Assembly (NCBI GenBank): GCA_017431365.1
Contig: JAFRLF010000036.1
Location: 1 to 35,040, forward strand
Reading direction: 5' to 3'
From: Clostridia bacterium
Lineage (GTDB): Bacteria > Bacillota > Clostridia > Christensenellales > Aristaeellaceae
DNA length: 35,040 bases
Position numbers and translations under genes: made by a program. The notes under the pieces were generated by a model that saw nothing but the letters and a program-made list of their open reading frames with translations, did not search any database and was not told where the DNA came from. Below, piece after piece: positions 8,070-15,920 of this stretch (its first letter is position 1; the number at the start of each line of letters is the position of its first letter).

Positions 8070-9158
8070 TCAGCCCTTGGGAACGCCGTCGGGCATAGCG
8101 CGCCGACGAAGGGCGCGGCGGACCCGGTTGATGTGGCGTTCGAAATCGCCCCCATCGAGCAGCTCGGTCATCAGGTACTGCTCGAGCGCGGGAACGGGAC
8201 AGGAGTAAAATCCGATCCGCTCCCGGAAGAGGTCAGTCAGCGGATCGGGCAGCGCCATGTACGCCATGCGGATGGCCGGTGAGACGGTGTGTGAGAAGGT
8301 GTTCAGGTATATGACGTTGCCCCTGTCTGACTGGGAGAACAGGGTCTCCTCGTGCTTGCGCATGAGGGAGAATTCCGCGTCGAAGTCGTCCTCGACGATG
8401 TAGCGGTCAGCGGTATCGGCCCAGCGGAGGTAAGCCGCGCGCTTTGAGGCGCTGGCTGTGACGCCGCTCGGGAAACTGCGGAACGGCGTCACGTGGAGAA
8501 CTGACGCCCCCGTCTGTAAAAGAGCTTCCGGCATGATGCCGTCGTCTCCCAAGGGAAGGAGATCGCAGGTCACGCCCTTCGCGGTGTAGACCTGCTCGAT
8601 CATGTGGTAAGACGGGGATTCGATGCCGAATACCCTGTCGTTTCCCAGCGATTCGACGATCAGGCCGTAGAGGTATTCCGCCCCTGACCCCACATAGATC
8701 TGTTCGGGCCTGACGTAAACGCCCCGGCTGCGCGCCAGATAGCGCCCGAGCGCTTCCCGGAGATATATAAGGCCCTGATTCGGCGATTTTACGAGAATCT
8801 CTTCAGCGTGATCCGAAAGGACGCGGCGCACCGCTTTCGCCATCACGGAATAGGGGAAAGGCGCTGTCTCGCTGTCGGTGTGCGCGGCGTGCGCCATTTT
8901 GGGCGCGGACGCCCTGCCGCCCGCGTAGACCTCGTCGACCCGATAGCAGACGTAGTAGCCGCTCCGTGGCCTTGCTTCGATATAACCTTCCTGGAGCAGG
9001 AGTTCGTAGCTGTGATTGACCGTGACGACGCTGACGCCCCGTTCGGCTGCCAGTTCACGCCGGGAGGGCAGCTTCTCGCCGTACAGGCGCGCGCCGGACG
9101 CGATCTCCGTACGCAAATCCCCGTATATGCGGAGGTATTTCTTTTCTGACGGTTTCAT
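8070..9158 (-). CDS. MocR/GntR-type regulator with degenerate aminotransferase domain
   Basis: This 362-residue regulator has an N-terminal GntR winged helix (about 8-75, with LPSRRELAAERGVSVVTVN) and a fold-type-I aminotransferase-like domain from about 100. MocR proteins normally bind PLP through a Lys in a TFSK(T/S) motif. Here the motif reads NTFSHTVSP, so residue 290 is His (codon CAC). The usual TPSHQFP loop reads TPFRSFP (224-230), while EDDFDAEF (256-263) is kept. The protein ends about 100 residues early, soon after FERHINRVRR, so the small C-terminal domain is missing. The downstream frames do not continue it, which argues against a simple frameshift. It is divergent from an ECF S component and shares an operator region with it. 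Regulation of that gene and of itself is inferred. PLP may bind non-covalently, or another ligand may be sensed. Confidence 0.88.
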   Translation of the reverse strand: MKPSEKKYLRIYGDLRTEIASGARLYGEKLPSRRELAAERGVSVVTVNHSYELLLQEGYIEARPRSGYYVCYRVDEVYAGGRASAPKMAHAAHTDSETAPFPYSVMAKAVRRVLSDHAEEILVKSPNQGLIYLREALGRYLARSRGVYVRPEQIYVGSGAEYLYGLIVESLGNDRVFGIESPSYHMIEQVYTAKGVTCDLLPLGDDGIMPEALLQTGASVLHVTPFRSFPSGVTASASKRAAYLRWADTADRYIVEDDFDAEFSLMRKHEETLFSQSDRGNVIYLNTFSHTVSPAIRMAYMALPDPLTDLFRERIGFYSCPVPALEQYLMTELLDGGDFERHINRVRRALRRRAMPDGVPKG

Positions 9159-9192
9159 CTGGTCTTATTATTTTGTTCCTTTCTGGTACTTT

Positions 9193-9230
9193 TCGTATGC
9201 TCAAAGACAGTATATACTCTTTGCATACGA
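9193..9230. promoter_or_regulatory. Inverted-repeat operator between the MocR-like gene and the ECF S component
   Basis: TCGTATGC (9193-9200) and GCATACGA (9223-9230) form perfect 8-bp arms. Inside them are AAAG (9203-9206) and CTTT (9219-9222), around a second palindrome AGTATATACT (9209-9218). The left arm overlaps a poor -35 for the plus-strand gene. The right arm lies between the -35 and -10 of the minus-strand promoter. This layout suits a regulator that activates the transporter gene and represses itself. Confidence 0.7.
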
Positions 9231-9237
9231 CAGTCAA
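9209..9237 (-). promoter_or_regulatory. Promoter of the MocR-like gene
   Basis: On the minus strand TTGACT (9237-9232), exactly 17 bases, then TATACT (9214-9209). It is near consensus and faces the start at 9158. Confidence 0.75.
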
Positions 9238-9252
9238 GAAAGGATGATGAAC

Positions 9253-9831
9253 ATGTCGGACAGGAAAAGCGCGCCGGATATGACGTACCGGATCACTTTT
9301 GCCGCGATGATGGCGGCGATGATATTTGTCGTTACGATGTTTCGGTTTCCCCTTCTCGGGTCAAAAGTTCACTTTGCCAACGCGGTCTGTCTGTTGAGCG
9401 GGATGCTGCTCGGCCCGATGACGGGCGGCGTCGCCTCGGGCCTCGGATCGGCGATCTACGACGTCTATGGCGGATATGATTTCGTCGGCGTTCTGATCAC
9501 GTTTGTCAGCAAGTTTGCGATGGGCTATGTCACGGGCCTCATCATGCAGAAGTGGGAGAGCCCGTCGCTTCCGGACGCGGCGAAGACCGTCGTAGCCGGC
9601 GTCGACGGCGCGATCACGTATGTCGCTCTGTATATGCTGAAGACTTTTATCTATCAGCGATATGTCTACGGCTTTGCGATGGACGCCGTCGGCGCTACGA
9701 TGATATCCAAGCTCATTCCGTCGCTGATAAACGCCGCTGTGGCCGTTGTCGCCGCGCCGATCTTTTACTACGCGATCAGGCCCGTTCTCGCTAAGACAGG
9801 TCTGATAAAACATATGCGGCCCGGCCTGTAA
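9253..9831 (+). CDS. ECF transporter S component (substrate-binding membrane subunit)
   Basis: This 192-residue integral membrane protein has about five to six hydrophobic segments (near 13-32, 42-66, 77-98, 111-130, 153-178) and the small size and Gly-rich loops of ECF S components. These capture a vitamin or precursor and dock on the shared EcfA/A'/T energising module, which is not encoded here. ATG 9253 is chosen because AAGGA is 8 bases upstream; ATGs at 9244 and 9247 are too close to it. The divergent MocR-like regulator suggests a link with PLP, since known MocR proteins such as PdxR control vitamin B6 genes and the PdxU group of S components is assigned to pyridoxine. Vitamin B6 transport is therefore a hypothesis from context only. 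A terminator follows at 9850. Confidence 0.85.
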   Translation: MSDRKSAPDMTYRITFAAMMAAMIFVVTMFRFPLLGSKVHFANAVCLLSGMLLGPMTGGVASGLGSAIYDVYGGYDFVGVLITFVSKFAMGYVTGLIMQKWESPSLPDAAKTVVAGVDGAITYVALYMLKTFIYQRYVYGFAMDAVGATMISKLIPSLINAAVAVVAAPIFYYAIRPVLAKTGLIKHMRPGL

Positions 9832-9849
9832 CTGACGGACGGCAGCGAG

Positions 9850-9893
9850 CGCCCGCGGTCTTGATTTAAGGCCGCGGGCGTCCTTTGTTTTGC
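9850..9893 (+). terminator. Rho-independent terminator after the ECF S gene
   Basis: CGCCCGCGG (9850-9858) pairs with CCGCGGGCG (9872-9880), a 9-bp GC-rich stem, followed by TCCTTTGTTTTG. It ends the single-gene transporter transcript. Confidence 0.85.
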
Positions 9894-9912
9894 GGACGCG
9901 CCATTCGAGCTC

Positions 9913-9941
9913 TTGTCGCGCCAAATGTTATATGCTATACT
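9913..9941 (+). promoter_or_regulatory. Promoter for anmK
   Basis: TTGTCG (9913-9918), a 17-base spacer and TATACT (9936-9941) with an extended -10 TGC. It gives a leader of about 80 bases before the start at 10027. Confidence 0.7.
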
Positions 9942-10026
9942 CGTCGGTGACGAACAGAGTGCGGCATGGGAGTTCAGATGTGTTCTGTATAAAACGGCGC
10001 TGGCCTGAGCGGGAGATGAAAAAAGT

Positions 10027-11208
10027 ATGACGCGGATCGAACGCCTGCTTCCAAAAAAGACGCTCAGGGTGATAGGCCTGATGAGCGGCACCTCGGCCGA
10101 CGGCATCGACGCCGCCTTGACAGAGATTACAGGCTATGGTCTGAATACGTGCCTTAAGATGCTGGCGTTTGTGACCTTGCCGTACCCGGAGGAGATACGC
10201 CGTCTCATACTGAGTCTGGCTACCGGCGGCGAAGGCGGCAGCCGCAAGCTGTGCCTTTTCAACGCCTTGATGGGGGAACTCAGCTTAAGGGCGTGTCTGG
10301 CCGTATGCGAGGTGGCGTCGGTCCGTCCCGAGGAGATCGACCTCGTGGGCAGCCATGGACAGACGCTCTATCATCAGCCGACGGCGGTGGAGTTCGCCGG
10401 ATATCAGGTCCGGGGGACGCTCCAGCTCGGGGAGGCTTCGGTCATCGCGGAGGGACTGGGTTGCCCGGTCGTCAGCGACTTCCGCGTGCGCGATGTGGCC
10501 GCAGGCGGTCAGGGCGCGCCGCTGGTGCCCTATACGGAATATCTCCTGTACCGGCAAAAAGACCGGACGGTGGCCCTTCAGAACATCGGCGGGATCGGCA
10601 ATCTGACGCTTCTGCCCAGAAACGGAGGCCCTGATCAGACGTTGGCCTTCGACACGGGACCGGGGAACATGGTCATCGACCAGATCGTCGAACGCATGAC
10701 CGGTGGGCTGCGGCATTACGACGAGGGCGGACAGATGGCCGCGCGCGGGCGCGTCGATCAGGGCCTGCTCGGCCTTATGCTCGGAGACCCCTGGCTCAGC
10801 CTTCCGCCGCCGAAATCGACGGGACGCGAGGCTTATGGCGCCGCTTACGTCGACGAGATCATGAGAAAAGGCCGGGAGACGGGACTGGCGGATATCGACA
10901 TCCTGGCGACGGCGACGCGCTTCACGGCGGAATGTGTCGCCCTGGCGATCGAGCGCTTTTGCCCCGTCAGACCGGACGTACTCATCCTCGGCGGAGGCGG
11001 CGCAAGAAATCGGACCCTGGTCTGTCATATACGTGACGCCGTTTCTGCGCCGGTTTTCAGAAATGAAGACCTGGGTTACAACAGCGACGCCAAGGAAGCC
11101 ATCGCCTTCGCGATCCTGGCCAACGAGTGCGTTCACGACAGCTGCAATAACCTCCCCTCAGCCACCGGAGCGCGCCATCCCGTCGTGATGGGAAAGATCA
11201 CTCTGTAA
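10027..11208 (+). CDS. anmK: Anhydro-N-acetylmuramic acid kinase
   Basis: This 393-residue cytoplasmic sugar kinase, normal in length for AnmK, opens and phosphorylates 1,6-anhydroMurNAc to MurNAc-6-phosphate during peptidoglycan recycling. The family signature GLMSGTSADGIDAAL occurs at 17-31. Further marks are VSDFRVRDVAAGGQGAPLVP, the phosphate loop AFDTGPGN, and LGGGGARN near the C-terminus. The start ATG 10027 has GGGAG about 11 bases upstream; the nearer ATG at 10017 is closed by an immediate stop. It is transcribed from 9913-9941. The usual partner murQ is not adjacent. surE follows after 71 bases. Confidence 0.95.
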   Translation: MTRIERLLPKKTLRVIGLMSGTSADGIDAALTEITGYGLNTCLKMLAFVTLPYPEEIRRLILSLATGGEGGSRKLCLFNALMGELSLRACLAVCEVASVRPEEIDLVGSHGQTLYHQPTAVEFAGYQVRGTLQLGEASVIAEGLGCPVVSDFRVRDVAAGGQGAPLVPYTEYLLYRQKDRTVALQNIGGIGNLTLLPRNGGPDQTLAFDTGPGNMVIDQIVERMTGGLRHYDEGGQMAARGRVDQGLLGLMLGDPWLSLPPPKSTGREAYGAAYVDEIMRKGRETGLADIDILATATRFTAECVALAIERFCPVRPDVLILGGGGARNRTLVCHIRDAVSAPVFRNEDLGYNSDAKEAIAFAILANECVHDSCNNLPSATGARHPVVMGKITL

Positions 11209-11279
11209 CCTGTACGGACAGCGACGCGCACTCTGGCGTAATAACACGCATGACATTCATTGAGCAGAAAGGAAATCTG

Positions 11280-12014
11280 ATGAAAAGAACAATACTCATC
11301 ACCAATGACGACGGCCCGATGGCCGACGGCCTGCGCCGCCTGGCCGTTTGTGCAAGGGAATTCGGCGATGTCTGGATCGTCGCGCCGGAGGCGCAGCGCA
11401 GCGCGGCCTCTCACAGCATCACCCTGCATGATACACTGGACGTTCATTCGTTTGACTTCGGGATCCCCGGCGTCAGGGGCTGGGTGTGCAGCGGATCGCC
11501 GGCCGATTGTGTGCGCGTCGCGGTGCATTATCTCCTCCCCGCGAGGCCGGACGTCGTTTTGAGCGGCATTAACGATGGCAGCAACGCCGGGACGGATCTT
11601 CAGTATTCGGCGACGGCCGGGGCGGCTTTCGAAGCCGCGTTTCAGGGTATCACCGGCATCTCGCTCTCAGAGCGCGCCGCCAAGGCCCATGGGGTGACGG
11701 ATCTTTACCTTTCCCGCATGCTCGAGCGCTATATCGACGAAAAACTGCCTTGGGACGAGATATTCAATATAAACTTCCCCTCCTGCGATCCAGAGAAGTG
11801 CAAGGGTGTACTGACGCATCGTCTGGTTTCATCCGGGACGTTCTATCACGATACGTATAAAAAGACGGCCGATCTCGAGGACGGTGGTATTCGGCTGATG
11901 GTGCACGGCACGCCGAACGAGGACGCCGGTCCGCAGGACGACATCACCGCCATCGTTCACGGTTATATTTCCGTGGGCCGGGTCAGAAACGTTTCGACCC
12001 CGCTCCGGCCGTAA
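11280..12014 (+). CDS. surE: 5'/3'-nucleotidase SurE
   Basis: The 244-residue SurE phosphatase removes phosphate from nucleoside monophosphates and is metal dependent. The metal ligands are visible: ITNDDG with Asp10-Asp11, Ser41 in APEAQRSAASHS, and Asn98 in SGINDGSNAG. ATG 11280 is chosen because AAAGGA is 6 bases upstream and because the protein then begins directly with the family's MKRTILITNDDG strand; the longer frame adds ten unrelated residues. It probably shares the anmK transcript. A short stem TCCGGC/GCCGGA (12004-12023) covers the stop but lacks a U-tract. Confidence 0.95.
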   Translation: MKRTILITNDDGPMADGLRRLAVCAREFGDVWIVAPEAQRSAASHSITLHDTLDVHSFDFGIPGVRGWVCSGSPADCVRVAVHYLLPARPDVVLSGINDGSNAGTDLQYSATAGAAFEAAFQGITGISLSERAAKAHGVTDLYLSRMLERYIDEKLPWDEIFNINFPSCDPEKCKGVLTHRLVSSGTFYHDTYKKTADLEDGGIRLMVHGTPNEDAGPQDDITAIVHGYISVGRVRNVSTPLRP

Positions 12015-12045
12015 TGTGCCGGACGATATTTAACATTCGGGCGCT

Positions 12046-12073
12046 TTGCAGAGGAATATTCTCTTCATATAAT
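12046..12073 (+). promoter_or_regulatory. Promoter for the diaminopimelate-decarboxylase-like gene
   Basis: TTGCAG (12046-12051), a 16-base spacer and a perfect TATAAT (12068-12073). Transcription should start near 12080. That is too close to ATG 12087 for a normal leader, and so favours the internal starts at 12114 or 12123. Confidence 0.7.
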
Positions 12074-12113
12074 TAGCTGTGACCTGATGATGGACACACG
12101 ATTATGGAAAGAG

Positions 12114-13385
12114 ATGATTGCCATGCCGAGCGCCGCCGCTCCCTCAGCCGAAATACTGCGAAAAATTGGTGAAACGGTACCGACACCCTATTACCTCTAT
12201 GACGAGAAACAGATGCTCGAGCGCGTGCGCGGCCTCCAGGCGGCCTTCGGCTGGAACACGGGCTACAGGGAGTACTTCGCGGTCAAGGCCACGCCCAACC
12301 CCGTCATCCTGGCCCTCCTGAAGAGGGCGGGCTGCGGCGTGGACTGCTCGTCTCTTGCGGAACTCGTCATGGCCGAGCGCGTCGGCTTCACCGGCGACGA
12401 GATCATGTTCTCCTCAAACGAGACGCCTGCGGAGGAGTACGAGTATGCCCGCGGGCTGAACGCCGTCATCAATCTGGATGACATAACGCATATTGACTAC
12501 CTCGCGCGGCACGGCGGCATACCGGAGAGAATCTGTCTGCGGCTGAACCCCGGCGGGGATTTTATCATCGGCAACGCCGTCATGGGTCGACCCGGCGACG
12601 CGAAATTCGGCATGACGCGGGATCAGCTGTTTGAGGCGGTGTCGCGCCTGAAGGGCCTGGGCGTCAAATCCTTCGGCCTGCACGCTTTTCTGGCCTCCAA
12701 CATGACGGACGTGGATTACTATCCGACCATGGCGCGCCTGCTCTTTGAAACGGCGGTGGAACTGCGCCGCGCGTTCGGCGTCAGTTTCTTCATGATGAAC
12801 CTGTCCGGCGGCATCGGCATACCCTATACGCCTGAGCAGCGGCCCGTGGATATTTCAGACGTGGGCGAGCGGGTGCGCAGGAATTTTTCCGACGCGTTTG
12901 CGCCGGTCGGCATGGGCGAGGGTATCGCCGTTGCGACGGAACTGGGCCGTTACGTCACGGGGCCGGTCGGATGGCTCGTCACAAAGGCGATTCATGAGAA
13001 GAATACGTACAGGCGCTATATCGGCGTGGACGCCTGCGCGGCGAATCTGATGCGCCCGGCCATGTACGGCGCGTATCATGAGATTACCGTGGCGGGCAAG
13101 GAGAATGCCCCGAAGACCGAGGTTTATGACATCGTGGGTTCTCTTTGCGAGAACAACGACAAATTCGCGTGGGACAGGCCCATGCCGAAGATCGAAACGG
13201 GAGATACGCTTATCATTCATGACGCCGGCGCGCACGGCTTTTCGATGGGCTATAATTACAATGGCCGGCTGCGTTCCGCGGAGGTGCTTCTCAGGGCTGA
13301 CGGGTCGTTTAAGGTGATCCGCCGGGCGGAGACCCTGGACGACTATTTTGCGACGCTCGATTTTCGCCAGATCAACGAGGTGTAG
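12114..13385 (+). CDS. Diaminopimelate decarboxylase family protein (PLP, fold type III)
   Basis: This 423-residue protein has the alanine-racemase/LysA barrel architecture of amino-acid decarboxylases. The PLP lysine is in FAVKATPNP (Lys58 from this start). The phosphate-binding glycine loop is NLSGGIGIPY. The C-terminal active-site motif is CENNDKFAWDR, and YNGRLRSAEVLL closes the domain. The usual HIGSQ-type segment after the barrel strand reads HAFLASN, a variant seen in a clostridial LysA subgroup. LysA makes lysine from meso-diaminopimelate; that activity is likely but not proved by motif alone. ATG 12087 and 12090 lack a Shine-Dalgarno and sit about 7-10 bases after the predicted transcription start. 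ATG 12114 (GGAAAGAG before it) or 12123 is therefore preferred. The next gene starts 2 bases after the stop. Confidence 0.85.
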   Translation: MIAMPSAAAPSAEILRKIGETVPTPYYLYDEKQMLERVRGLQAAFGWNTGYREYFAVKATPNPVILALLKRAGCGVDCSSLAELVMAERVGFTGDEIMFSSNETPAEEYEYARGLNAVINLDDITHIDYLARHGGIPERICLRLNPGGDFIIGNAVMGRPGDAKFGMTRDQLFEAVSRLKGLGVKSFGLHAFLASNMTDVDYYPTMARLLFETAVELRRAFGVSFFMMNLSGGIGIPYTPEQRPVDISDVGERVRRNFSDAFAPVGMGEGIAVATELGRYVTGPVGWLVTKAIHEKNTYRRYIGVDACAANLMRPAMYGAYHEITVAGKENAPKTEVYDIVGSLCENNDKFAWDRPMPKIETGDTLIIHDAGAHGFSMGYNYNGRLRSAEVLLRADGSFKVIRRAETLDDYFATLDFRQINEV

Positions 13386-13387
13386 AC

Positions 13388-14188
13388 ATGCGGGAGAATC
13401 TATCGGTCACGAAGAGAAAAAACCATAATCCGGTGGTGAGATTTGTCTCGGCGGCTCTGCTGGTTATCGCCGCGCTGAGCTTTGCCTATTTCGCCCTACT
13501 GTGTATCGGATTGAACACTGTTTCAGCGTTCAACCTGTTCTGGGTCGGCCTGGGATGCGGATGCCTTGTGGTTTACGCGCTTTTGAGGCTTTTGGGCCGC
13601 AGAGGCAGGAAGGCGCAGCGCCGGTTCGCTAAAGGACTTCTTGTCCTGGCCTGCGTCGCGCTGGCTTTCGTCCTGTTTGTTGAGGTACAGATCGTCGGGG
13701 CTTCCTTTGCCGTGCCCAAACCCGGAGCGGATTATCTGCTCGTGCTGGGCGCGCGGGTCAAGGATACGGGGCCTTCAGTGCTTTTGCAGTTCCGCATCGA
13801 CAAGGCCGAGCAGTACATGAACGAGAACCAGCAGACGCTGGCCATCCTGTGCGGGGGGCAGGGCGCGGACGAGCCTATGTCGGAGGCGCAGGCCATGTAC
13901 GACGCTCTCGTCGACCGGGGGATCAGCGCGGAACGGTTGATCATGGAGGATCAGTCCGAGAGCACGGCCGAAAACATCCGCAACGCGATGGCCATCATGG
14001 AGAATCCGGACGCCTCCGTCGTGATCACGACGACGGGCTATCACGTCTACAGGGCTCTGTATGAAGCCCGGCACGAGGGATTGAAAGACGTCAGCGGCAA
14101 TCCGGCGCGGTGCGCCTGGTTCACGCCTCTGAATTACTATATGAGAGAGTTTTTCGCCGTCGTGCGGGACTGGATCATCATGAGATAG
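13388..14188 (+). CDS. DUF218/YdcF-SanA family membrane protein
   Basis: The product has 266 residues, with three hydrophobic segments (about 18-40, 46-68, 82-104) followed by a DUF218 domain. Domain marks are DYLLVLGARV (115-124), GGQGADEPMSEA (156-167), ESTAEN (191-196) and TTGYHVYRA (215-223). YdcF, SanA and ElyC share this domain and are linked to envelope and vancomycin-related phenotypes, but no reaction is established. The soluble domain probably sits outside the membrane. GAGGTG precedes ATG 13388, and only 2 bases separate it from the decarboxylase-like gene, so the two are almost certainly co-transcribed. Confidence 0.85.
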   Translation: MRENLSVTKRKNHNPVVRFVSAALLVIAALSFAYFALLCIGLNTVSAFNLFWVGLGCGCLVVYALLRLLGRRGRKAQRRFAKGLLVLACVALAFVLFVEVQIVGASFAVPKPGADYLLVLGARVKDTGPSVLLQFRIDKAEQYMNENQQTLAILCGGQGADEPMSEAQAMYDALVDRGISAERLIMEDQSESTAENIRNAMAIMENPDASVVITTTGYHVYRALYEARHEGLKDVSGNPARCAWFTPLNYYMREFFAVVRDWIIMR

Positions 14189-14239
14189 TTTCGTACCCCG
14201 GTCAAGCGGTAGGACGAAATCGAAAGGAAGCGCTGCAAT

Positions 14240-15022
14240 ATGGATTACGAAGGACGCCTCAACGCCGCGATGGAAGCCGCCAGACAGTCGGGCGCCATGC
14301 TCGTTCGTCGTGAAGGCTTTCACACCGACAGAAAAGCCGCCAAGGACTTTGTGACCGATATGGATCGGGCGTCGGAGCGCATCATAATAGATAAGCTGAA
14401 CGCTTTGTATCCTGAAGACGGCTTCTTCGGCGAGGAAGGCGGACTGCGCCGCGAGGCGGACGGCATGTGGGTCATAGACCCGATCGACGGCACGACGGAT
14501 TATGTCAAGAATCAGCCCCTTTACACCATCTCCATCGCGTACCTGTATAAGGGCGAAGTGATGGTCGGGGTCGTGTACGCGCCCGCTCTGGATGAGATGT
14601 ACACCGCGATATCGGGCCGGGGCGCCTTCATGAACGGGAAGCCGATCTCCGTTTCGTCGGAGAGCGACCCGTATGCCGCCGTCGCGTCTGTGAGCTTCGT
14701 GCACAACGTGCCCGATGTGGCGAAGATCGTCCTCCCGCAGCTAACGGCGCTGGTCTTTCAGGTCAACGATTTCAGACGCACCGGTTCGGCGGCGTTTGAC
14801 CTCTGCGGCGTGGCGAGCGGGCGGTTCGAGGCGTTCCTGGAGCCGTGTCTGCACCTTTATGACATCGCTGCCGGCGTGCTCATCGTCCGCGAGGCGGGCG
14901 GCGTTGTGACCGGCTGGGACGAGGGAGACGACCCCCTCGTGTCGGGCAATGTCCTGGCTACGAACAGCCTGATGCACGGCTTTTTTGCCGAGAGGCTGAC
15001 GCTGAAGGGGCCGGCATGCTGA
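14240..15022 (+). CDS. Inositol monophosphatase family protein
   Basis: This 260-residue, Mg-dependent phosphatase has all three family motifs: GEEGG (65-69), VIDPIDGTTDYVKN (78-91, metal Asp80 and Asp83) and, near the C-terminus, LYDIAAG in place of WDxAAG. Likely substrates include inositol phosphate, fructose-1,6-bisphosphate, NADP or 3'-phosphoadenosine phosphates; the motifs do not decide among them. ATG 14240 has AAAGGA at good spacing. The stop overlaps the ATG of the DMT permease by 7 bases, which suggests translational coupling. Confidence 0.9.
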   Translation: MDYEGRLNAAMEAARQSGAMLVRREGFHTDRKAAKDFVTDMDRASERIIIDKLNALYPEDGFFGEEGGLRREADGMWVIDPIDGTTDYVKNQPLYTISIAYLYKGEVMVGVVYAPALDEMYTAISGRGAFMNGKPISVSSESDPYAAVASVSFVHNVPDVAKIVLPQLTALVFQVNDFRRTGSAAFDLCGVASGRFEAFLEPCLHLYDIAAGVLIVREAGGVVTGWDEGDDPLVSGNVLATNSLMHGFFAERLTLKGPAC

Positions 15023-15915
15023 AAAGTCAGACGAAGTACGCGGCGCTGCTGCTACTGACGGCGTTTATCTGGGGCACGACATTCGTCGCTCAGCGCGCGG
15101 GCATGGACAGCGTCGGGCCGATGACGTACATCGCGTGCCGGATGCTGCTGGGCAGCGCGGTACTGCTCCCGGTCATCCGCATGCGCGGGCGGCGGTCCGC
15201 TTCTTCGAAGACGGCGCGTCCGGATCGGCGGTCGCTGTGGCTGTGGGGCGCGATCTGCGGAACGGTGCTGTTCTTCGCCAGCCTGCTGCAGCAGATCGGC
15301 CTGAAGACGACGAGCGTCGGCAAGGCTGGCTTTATCACGACGCTGTATATCGTGATCGTTCCGCTGCTGGGGCTCATGTTCGGCCGCAGGATCAGCGCGC
15401 TCGTCGGCGTGAGCGTCTTGCTGTCCGCCGCTGGATTGTATTTCCTTTGCATGAGCGGCATGAGCGGGATCAGTCCCGGCGACGTGTACTGCCTGTTCTG
15501 CGCGCTGCTGTTCAGCGCGCATATACTGCTCGTCGACAAGCTGCCGGAGACGGTTGACGGCGTATCCCTGTCGAGCGCGCAGTTCCTTGTCTGCGGGGTC
15601 TGGGGATGCCTGGGGACATTGATCTTCGAGCATCCGACTGTCGGGGGGATCGTCTCCGCCGCCGTACCCATACTCTACGCGGGGGTTTTATCAAGCGGCG
15701 TCGGATATACGCTTCAGGTCGTCTCCCAGAGGCATGTGCATCCCACGCTGGCTTCGCTCATAATGAGCATGGAGTCGGTGTTTTCGGCGCTGGCGGGATG
15801 GGTCGTCCTCGGACAGGCTCTCGTCGGACGCGAGATCCTGGGCTGCGGACTCATGCTCGCGGCGATCATTCTGGCTCAGCAGCCTGCGGGAGCGGCGGGC
15901 AAAACAGGAGGTTGA
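15016..15915 (+). CDS. DMT-superfamily (EamA) permease
   Basis: The 299-residue protein is almost wholly hydrophobic, with about ten predicted membrane helices in two EamA repeats. The first repeat opens with LLTAFIWGTTFVAQRAGMDSVGPM. The second ends with SLIMSMESVFSALAGWVVLGQ, a typical EamA repeat end. Such proteins export amino acids or other small metabolites; the substrate is unknown. ATG 15016 follows AAGGGG and lies within the last codons of the inositol-phosphatase-like gene. prmA starts 5 bases after the stop. Confidence 0.9.
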   Translation: MLKSQTKYAALLLLTAFIWGTTFVAQRAGMDSVGPMTYIACRMLLGSAVLLPVIRMRGRRSASSKTARPDRRSLWLWGAICGTVLFFASLLQQIGLKTTSVGKAGFITTLYIVIVPLLGLMFGRRISALVGVSVLLSAAGLYFLCMSGMSGISPGDVYCLFCALLFSAHILLVDKLPETVDGVSLSSAQFLVCGVWGCLGTLIFEHPTVGGIVSAAVPILYAGVLSSGVGYTLQVVSQRHVHPTLASLIMSMESVFSALAGWVVLGQALVGREILGCGLMLAAIILAQQPAGAAGKTGG

Positions 15916-15920
15916 TCTAC

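Noticed and set aside
12004-12023. Stem over the surE stop as a terminator
   Set aside because: It has six pairs with an 8-base loop and no T-run. It is too weak to call.
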